Part shown: positions 58,819 to 64,000 of the stretch, one piece after another
Layout of the letters: every line of letters begins with the position of its first letter
Position numbering within the stretch: position 1 is the stretch's first letter
Assembly (NCBI RefSeq): GCF_003368325.1
Contig: NZ_CP031466.1
Span: 3,472,001-3,536,000, forward strand
From: Paraburkholderia caffeinilytica
GTDB lineage: Bacteria > Pseudomonadota > Gammaproteobacteria > Burkholderiales > Burkholderiaceae
Direction: 5' to 3'
DNA length: 64,000 bases
The notes under the pieces: generated by a model
Databases searched by the model: none
What the model was told of the DNA's origin: nothing
Seen by the model: the letters and a program-made list of their open reading frames with translations, nothing else
Translations under genes and position numbers: made by a program

Positions 58819-60418
58819 AGCGGGAACCACCACGCCCGCCGCGGCGCCGGCCGCACCGCGTGCCGAGGAGCGTGCCAGCGTCGGCGACTGGATCGCTGTC
58901 GCCGCCGGCGCGCTCGGCGCCTTGATGGCGACGCTCGACATCTCGATCACAAACTCCGCATTGCCGCAGATTCAGGGCGAAATCGGCGCCACGGGTACCG
59001 AAGGCACCTGGATTTCGACTGGCTATCTGATGTCGGAAATCGTGATGATTCCGCTGGCGGCATGGCTCACGCGGGTGTTCGGCCTGCGCAATTTTCTGCT
59101 GATGAACTCAGCGTTTTTCATTGCCTTCTCGATGATGTGCGGCTGGTCGCACACGTTGCCCATGATGATCGTCGGCCGCATCGGGCAGGGCTTCGCCGGC
59201 GGCGCGTTGATTCCCACGGCCCAGACCATCATTCGTACGCGGCTGCCGCTATCGCAGATGCCGGTCGGCATGACCATGTTCGGCTTGATCGTGTTGCTCG
59301 GGCCGCTGCTTGGACCGGTCGTCGGCGGCTGGCTCGCGGAGAACATCAGCTGGAGCTGGTGCTTCTTCATGAATCTGCCGATCTGCCTTGCGCTGATGAC
59401 CCTGTTGATCGTCGGCCTGCCGTCTGACCGGCCGCACTGGGAGGCGTTTTTCAAGGCGGACTGGCTCGGCATCGTCGGTCTCGCGATCGGTCTCAGTTCA
59501 CTCACCGTGGTGCTCGAGGAAGGTCAGCGCGAGCGCTGGTTCGAATCGTCGATGATCGTAACGCTCACCTGCGTGTCGGTCTTCGGCATGATCCTGATCG
59601 CCGCCTCGCAAATGACCGCGAAGAAGCCGATTGTCCGCCTCAGCCTGATGCGCAACCCGAATTACGCGAGCGTGATCGTGATTGTGTCCGCGGTTGGCGC
59701 AGCGTTGTATGGCGTGTCGTATCTGCTGCCGCAGTTTCTTGGCGTGGTCGCGGGCTACAACGCGGAACAGTCCGGCGCAATCATGCTGCTTTCCGGGCTG
59801 CCCGCTTTCATGATCATGCCGATCCTGCCGCGGTTGCTCGCCAAAGTCGACTTTCGCGTGCTGGTGATCACCGGGCTGGTGCTGTACGCGATCAGTTGCA
59901 TGATCGACATCGAGTTGACGGCGCAGAGTGTCGGGCACGATTTCGTCTGGTCGCAACTGATACGCGGCACCGCACAGATGCTGGCGATGATGCCGCTCAA
60001 TCAGGCGTCGATGGCAGCCGTATCGCGTGAGGATTCCGGCGACGCGGCCGGTCTCTACAACATGGCGCGCAACCTCGGCGGGTCGATCGGGCTTGCGATC
60101 ATCGGTACCGTGATCGACCGGCGCACGACGTTTCATACCGCGATGATCCGCGAGTCCGTCAGCGCAAATTCGCTGATCGGGCAGGAGAGCCTCGCGGCGA
60201 ATGCGGCGAACTGGTTCGCCCATACGGGGGACATGGCGTTCGCGCAGATGCGCGCGCTTGGGCAACTCGGCGCGCAGATCCAGCAGCAGGCCATCGTGAT
60301 GACCTATTCGGAAACCTTTTATCTGCTCGGTATCGCGCTGCTTGCCTGCATTCCGCTCGCGCTGCTTCTGAAAACACCGAGCAGGAATGCGCCGCCGCCT
60401 TCTTCCGCCGGACACTAA
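58811..60418 (+). CDS. emrB: MFS multidrug exporter (EmrB/DHA2 family)
   Basis: A 535-residue 14-helix drug:proton antiporter of the DHA2 family. It has GALMATLDISITNSALPQIQ in helix 1 (motif D1), GRIGQGFAGGALIPTAQTII (about 125-144) and the motif C helix LGPLLGPVVGGWLAENISW (about 160-178). The start is a GTG at 58811 that overlaps the emrA stop by eight bases, so both are made together. With EmrA and the outer-membrane channel it forms a pump that expels hydrophobic toxicants straight across both membranes. The stop overlaps the next start (TAATG). Confidence 0.92.
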   Translation: MAEAGTTTPAAAPAAPRAEERASVGDWIAVAAGALGALMATLDISITNSALPQIQGEIGATGTEGTWISTGYLMSEIVMIPLAAWLTRVFGLRNFLLMNSAFFIAFSMMCGWSHTLPMMIVGRIGQGFAGGALIPTAQTIIRTRLPLSQMPVGMTMFGLIVLLGPLLGPVVGGWLAENISWSWCFFMNLPICLALMTLLIVGLPSDRPHWEAFFKADWLGIVGLAIGLSSLTVVLEEGQRERWFESSMIVTLTCVSVFGMILIAASQMTAKKPIVRLSLMRNPNYASVIVIVSAVGAALYGVSYLLPQFLGVVAGYNAEQSGAIMLLSGLPAFMIMPILPRLLAKVDFRVLVITGLVLYAISCMIDIELTAQSVGHDFVWSQLIRGTAQMLAMMPLNQASMAAVSREDSGDAAGLYNMARNLGGSIGLAIIGTVIDRRTTFHTAMIRESVSANSLIGQESLAANAANWFAHTGDMAFAQMRALGQLGAQIQQQAIVMTYSETFYLLGIALLACIPLALLLKTPSRNAPPPSSAGH

Positions 60419-61896
60419 TGTCTTTTCATCTCGCCATGATGTTCAATCGTCCCTCGTGTTTCGCGCTGGCCGCCGCCGCGCTTCTGTCCGCCTTGTCGGG
60501 TTGCACCGTCGGCCCGGACTATCACGGTGCGCCGCCGGATGCTCAGTATGCCCGCAGCAGCGCGAGCTTCGTGCGGACGCCGGCCGCCGGTACGACGGCG
60601 ACGCCCGCGCCGAACCAGTGGTGGCTCGCATTCAACGACCCGCAGCTGAACGACCTCATCGCCGCCGCTTTCGCACACAGTCCCGATGTCCATATCGCCC
60701 AGGCGCGGCTGCGGGAATCGCGTTCGCAATTGCAGCAGCAACGTGCGGATGCTTTGCCGAAAGTCGCCGGGAATGCTGCCGCGGTGCGCATGCGCTCGCC
60801 TGATCTGAGCGCGCTCAGTTCGGGGAGCTCGAGTGCAGCGTCGTCGGGGCGCGGCCCGCTGCAGCTCTATACCGCGGGCTTCGACGCCACCTGGGAGATC
60901 GATCTGTTCGGCGGCACGCGGCGCGCCATCGAAGCGGCATCGGCGGATGCGGAAGCCGTCGACGCCGACCTCGCCGACACCCAGGTCTCGCTCGCGGCCG
61001 AGGTCGCGCAGGCTTACATCGAACTGCGCGACCAGCAGACGCGGCTCGAACTCGCGCAGCGTCAGGCGGAGACCGAACAGAAAATGCTGACGCTCACGCA
61101 ACAGCGCCGGGAGCGCGGCACGGCACCGGACCTCGATGTGGAACGCCTGACCACGCAGGTTGAGAACACCCGCGCGACGCTGATTCCGCTCGACGCGCAA
61201 CTGACCGATTCGCTCGACCGCCTCGCCGTGCTGACCGGCCGTGAGCCCGGCGCACTGGACCAACAGCTTGCTGGTGTGCGGCCGCTGCCGGCGTTGCCCG
61301 GGACGGTGGCGATCGGCGATCCGTCGGCGATGTTGCAGCAACGTCCCGACATTCGTGCGGCGGAGCGGCGGCTTGCGTCGAGCAATGCGCAGATCGGCGA
61401 ACACATCGCGGATTTTTTCCCGAAGGTGACGCTGCTCGGCGATATCGGATTTAGCGCAAGCGATCCAGGCCACCTCGTGCGCAAGAACAATTTCAGCTGG
61501 ATCGGCGCGCCGTATCTGCAATGGAATGCGTTCGATTTCGGTCGCACGCTGGGCAGCGTTCACGCGGCCGAGGCATCGCGTGACGAAGCCGAGGCGCGTT
61601 ATACGAAGGCCGTGCTCGGCGCGCTGCAGGACGCGAACTCGTCGCTCTCGCGCTATGGGCATCAGCGCGAGCATGTCGTCACGTTGCAAAAGGTGGAAGC
61701 GTCCGCAAGCCATTCGGCCACGCTGATGCGGCAGCGCTATTCAGCAGGTGTCGCCACGCTGATCGATCTGCTTGATACGCAGCGCGAAGAATTCACCGCG
61801 CAGCAAAGTGTCGTCGCGGGACAGGCTGAGCTGCTCAAGGACTTCGTGTCGCTACAGAAGAGCCTCGGCATCGGCTGGCAGGCGCAGCAAGGTTAG
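60418..61896 (+). CDS. Outer-membrane efflux channel (OprM/NodT family lipoprotein)
   Basis: A 492-residue outer-membrane factor of the NodT/OprM family and a lipoprotein: the signal ends LSALSGC (about 24-30) with Cys30 for acylation. Two repeats of the OEP domain are visible, FAHSPDVHIAQARLRESRSQLQQQRADALP (abbreviated here to its first half in sense) and QRPDIRAAERRLASSNAQIG. Three copies form a trimeric channel with a long periplasmic helical barrel. It overlaps emrB by one base and finishes the pump operon. GGTGLDWELDLFG-like FDATWEIDLFGGTRRAIEAA (about 156-175) is the typical beta-strand to helix connection. Confidence 0.9.
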   Translation: MSFHLAMMFNRPSCFALAAAALLSALSGCTVGPDYHGAPPDAQYARSSASFVRTPAAGTTATPAPNQWWLAFNDPQLNDLIAAAFAHSPDVHIAQARLRESRSQLQQQRADALPKVAGNAAAVRMRSPDLSALSSGSSSAASSGRGPLQLYTAGFDATWEIDLFGGTRRAIEAASADAEAVDADLADTQVSLAAEVAQAYIELRDQQTRLELAQRQAETEQKMLTLTQQRRERGTAPDLDVERLTTQVENTRATLIPLDAQLTDSLDRLAVLTGREPGALDQQLAGVRPLPALPGTVAIGDPSAMLQQRPDIRAAERRLASSNAQIGEHIADFFPKVTLLGDIGFSASDPGHLVRKNNFSWIGAPYLQWNAFDFGRTLGSVHAAEASRDEAEARYTKAVLGALQDANSSLSRYGHQREHVVTLQKVEASASHSATLMRQRYSAGVATLIDLLDTQREEFTAQQSVVAGQAELLKDFVSLQKSLGIGWQAQQG

Positions 61897-61942
61897 CGCG
61901 CCGGGGCGACGATTCTCGCCGGCCGGAAGCCGTTGGCGCCAC

Positions 61943-63466
61943 CTAACTCGTCTCTACCTTTTTCCTCTGCGGATTCGTGCGGCGAGCCGCTCTTGCGACG
62001 GCCTCGATACTCGTGGCGAGACGTTGAGTAGCGGTTTCGATTTCGTCGTCGCTGAAACCGCCGAGACCCAGTATCAAACCCATCGGACCTTTTCCGTCGG
62101 AATACATGGGGGACACCGCGCGCACGGCAACCCCGCTTTCGGCCGCCAACGACGCCACCGACCGGTCGTCGACGCCTCCTCCAAGCCAGAGCACGAGGTG
62201 CATGCCCTGATCGCTTGGCTGCAACCAGGCGACCTCTCTCGGCAACACGCGCTCGAGCGTCTCGATGATGCACGCGCGGCGGTCCGCGTAGACGCCACGA
62301 ATACGGCGGATGTGACGGTCCAGATGACCTTCCGCAATGAAGGCCGCCAGTACGTGTTGATCGGCGTTTGGCGGATTGCGATCCATGAGCACGCGCGCAC
62401 CGCAGAAGGCCTCCACGAGGTTCGCCGGGACAACGGCATAGCCGAGCCGCAGTGACGGAAACAGGATCTTGCTGAAGGTGCCGAGATAGATCACGCGGTT
62501 AGGATCGAGCCCCTGGAGCGACGGAAACGGATGTCCCGCGTAACGCAGTTCGCTGTCGTAGTCGTCTTCGACTACCCAGGCATTGTTTGAGCGGGCCCAT
62601 GCCAACAGCGCATTGCGCCTCGCCATGCTCAATGGCATGCCCAACGGATACTGGTGCGACGATGTGACGAATGCCGCCCGCGCGTGCGGGGCCCGCCTGA
62701 TACCTTCATCGACGTTGAGGCCCTCGGCGTCGACGGGTACCCGGATCATGCGCTCCGGACGGCCGGTGCTTTCCAGAATGGCAGTAATGCCCCGATAGGC
62801 CGGGTCCTCCACCCATGCCGATGCGTCGTCGTCGAGCAGCACCTGGCAGGACAGGTAAAGACCCTGCTGGGTGCCGCTTGTGATGATCACCTGTTCAGCC
62901 TCGCAGCGAACCGAGCGCGATTTCCTCACATAGTCGGCCACCGCTTCGCGCAGCGCCTGGGCCCCTTGCGGATCGCCATACCCAGCCGGAGCGCCGGGGC
63001 CGCGGGCACGCAGCCGGTTGCCGAGCCGGCGCCAGACGTCGTCCGGCGCGGCGGGGCCAATGGGTACCGAAACAGCGAACGGCGCTTGCGGTACGGCAGG
63101 AAACTGACGGGCAACCTGGGCGAACAGGCGAGCGCGCTCTGGAAGCGGGGCAGCTTCAACGGATGAGGAACGCCCGCGGGTGTCGGCAGGCGGCGTCAAC
63201 GATTGCGCCACGCGCGTGTCGGCGCCAGGATGCGATTGCAGAAAACCTTCGGCGATCAGTTGTTCGAATGCCTCGACGACGGTGCCGCGGGCAACATGCA
63301 ACGACGCAGCCAACGTGCGCGTGGATGGGAGCGCCTCGCCGGGTTTGAGGTCGCCACGGCGAACGGCGTCGCGAAGTGCCTGCGCGAGCTGGCGGCCCAA
63401 ATTACCCGCGGCTCGATCCAGCATGCCGATCGACGGCACCTCCACCGCTTTCGGTTTGCGCGCCAT
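61943..63466 (-). CDS. MocR/PdxR-family regulator (GntR HTH with aminotransferase fold)
   Basis: A 507-residue regulator made of an N-terminal GntR winged helix (LAQALRDAVRRGDLKPGEAL, about 15-34; SLHVARGTVVEAFEQLIAEG, about 45-64) and a class-I aminotransferase domain that binds pyridoxal phosphate (about 120-500). The cofactor lysine is in GTFSKILFPSLRLGY, and EDDYDSELRYAG, FVTSSHQYPLG are further PLP-fold motifs. The start at 63466 is an ATG 15 bases after a TTG alternative. It faces the PaiB-like gene; between them stands a perfect inverted repeat typical of MocR operators. Pyridoxal phosphate or an amino compound is the likely signal. Confidence 0.9.
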   Translation of the reverse strand: MARKPKAVEVPSIGMLDRAAGNLGRQLAQALRDAVRRGDLKPGEALPSTRTLAASLHVARGTVVEAFEQLIAEGFLQSHPGADTRVAQSLTPPADTRGRSSSVEAAPLPERARLFAQVARQFPAVPQAPFAVSVPIGPAAPDDVWRRLGNRLRARGPGAPAGYGDPQGAQALREAVADYVRKSRSVRCEAEQVIITSGTQQGLYLSCQVLLDDDASAWVEDPAYRGITAILESTGRPERMIRVPVDAEGLNVDEGIRRAPHARAAFVTSSHQYPLGMPLSMARRNALLAWARSNNAWVVEDDYDSELRYAGHPFPSLQGLDPNRVIYLGTFSKILFPSLRLGYAVVPANLVEAFCGARVLMDRNPPNADQHVLAAFIAEGHLDRHIRRIRGVYADRRACIIETLERVLPREVAWLQPSDQGMHLVLWLGGGVDDRSVASLAAESGVAVRAVSPMYSDGKGPMGLILGLGGFSDDEIETATQRLATSIEAVARAARRTNPQRKKVETS

Positions 63467-63493
63467 GAATTTCTGGTCCAAAGAAAATGATCC

Positions 63494-63523
63494 AAACTGG
63501 TTCTACAATATAAACCAGTTTGC
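63494..63523. promoter_or_regulatory. Perfect operator of the MocR-type regulator
   Basis: CAAACTGGTT (63494-63503) and AACCAGTTTG (63514-63523) are perfect ten-base inverted arms with a ten-base spacer, centred about one helical turn apart each side, 28 bases before the regulator start and 107 before the PaiB-like gene. Confidence 0.65.
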
Positions 63524-63629
63524 CTCCACAATTCTTTGCAGGCGTGGGGTCCTGCGATACGCGGGTCTGCCGCGCCGGCGTTGCCTGAAATGAGGGTTAG
63601 CGCATCGCTGCACGTATCACGGAGCCTAT

Positions 63630-64000
63630 ATGTACGTACCGAAGCATTTCGACGAGCCGCGCCCTGAGGTTCTGCACACGCTGATCGCGGAGAATCCGCT
63701 TGGCATTCTGTTCACGCATGGCAAAAGCGGTCTGGACGCCAATCACATCCCGTTTGATCTGAAAGCGGGCGAAGGCGCGTGTGGCGTCCTTCACGCCCAC
63801 GTCGCTCGCGCCAATCCGGTCTGGCAGGACGTGGCCAACGGGGACGAGGTGCTGGTCGTGTTCCGCGCGGGCGACGCCTACATCTCGCCCACCTGGTATC
63901 CGAGCAAGCACGAGTTTCACAAGCAGGTGCCGACATGGAACTACAGGGTGGTCCACGCTCATGGCCGGGTGACCATCCGCGACGACGAGCGCTACGTTCG
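63630..64000 (+). CDS. PaiB-like FMN-binding protein, 3' end outside window
   Basis: The first 123 residues of a PaiB-family protein, which has a split-barrel FMN-binding fold (full length about 205). It begins MYVPKHFDEPRPEVLHTLI, contains NHIPFDL (about 31-37) and SPTWYPSKHEFHKQVPTWNY (about 89-108), the flavin-contacting family motif. In Bacillus, PaiB affects sporulation and protease genes, but in proteobacteria it more likely works on a pyridoxal- or flavin-linked process. GGAG five bases before the ATG fits. Divergent to the MocR-type regulator, a common pairing, so its expression should respond to that regulator. Confidence 0.87.
   Translation, partial: MYVPKHFDEPRPEVLHTLIAENPLGILFTHGKSGLDANHIPFDLKAGEGACGVLHAHVARANPVWQDVANGDEVLVVFRAGDAYISPTWYPSKHEFHKQVPTWNYRVVHAHGRVTIRDDERYV

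Noticed and set aside
60415..61713. Long minus-strand frame opposite the outer-membrane efflux channel
   Set aside because: Same reason: antisense of a well supported lipoprotein channel gene.
1..64000. CRISPR arrays, tRNA or rRNA genes, insertion sequences
   Set aside because: No regularly spaced repeats, cloverleaf-like sequences or transposase frames were found by reading the window.

Overview
The window looks like an accessory, metabolically flexible stretch of a high-GC Betaproteobacterium of the Burkholderia group (Paraburkholderia, Caballeronia or a close relative). This is inferred from gene families and style: an anion-type Gram-negative porin, a PhaP/PhaB polyhydroxybutyrate pair, many LysR/TetR/AraC/MocR regulators facing their targets, MHS and EmrAB transporters, and a signature set of orphan immunity-like genes. 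There are no rRNA or tRNA genes, ribosomal proteins or other core genes, which suggests a secondary chromosome or megaplasmid. I saw no insertion sequence, phage gene or CRISPR array.

Layout. 0-10.7 kb: a partial secreted phosphoesterase, a porin, an isochorismatase-fold protein without its catalytic residues, an MHYT membrane sensor, a BigR-type sulfur-stress locus (two YeeE/YedE proteins, ArsR-type repressor, divergent persulfide dioxygenase-like enzyme), a VOC protein and a diguanylate cyclase. 11.2-15 kb: a lower-density island of immunity-like and unknown small genes, with three copies of a 46-bp repeat and a wrecked NUDIX gene. 15.3-19.2 kb: a secreted beta-propeller protein, an ACT protein, a DUF899 protein and a lipoprotein. 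19.5-22.7 kb: a three-gene 2-oxoacid dehydrogenase operon (E1 alpha, E1 beta, E2). 23.3-24.8 kb: phaP and phaB.

25.0-30.9 kb: a LacI-type regulator facing a five-gene operon that resembles the rhizobial rhizopine (moc) genes: di-iron desaturase-fold hydroxylase, Rieske ferredoxin, periplasmic sugar-binding protein, ferredoxin reductase and sugar isomerase/epimerase. Repeated CTCA-N3/4-TGAG palindromes lie between regulator and operon, and a textbook terminator closes it. 31.0-32.1 kb: Tat-exported beta-carbonic anhydrase with a small membrane protein. 32.4-39.8 kb: a TetR regulator facing an aromatic ring-cleavage operon (flavin hydroxylase, extradiol dioxygenase, FAH-fold enzyme, acyl-CoA ligase, OmpW-type channel).

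40-48.6 kb: a chemoreceptor, a CobW-type GTPase with a Tat-exported metallohydrolase, two cupins, an AraC regulator facing a SnoaL-like protein and an alpha/beta hydrolase, and a LysR regulator. 48.8-52.2 kb: an operon of a C45-type acyltransferase/amidase, an alpha/beta hydrolase and an MHS importer. 52.3-56.1 kb: a LysR regulator facing a D-tartrate dehydratase gene and a DctA-type dicarboxylate importer. 56.8-61.9 kb: a TetR (CecR-type) repressor facing a complete tripartite efflux operon (EmrA, EmrB, outer-membrane channel) with a perfect operator over the promoter. 62-64 kb: a MocR/PdxR regulator facing a PaiB-like flavoprotein cut off by the window end.

The dominant theme is import and breakdown of scarce carbon compounds (inositol-like, aromatic, tartrate, amide-linked), each module with its own divergent regulator, plus stress and efflux functions.
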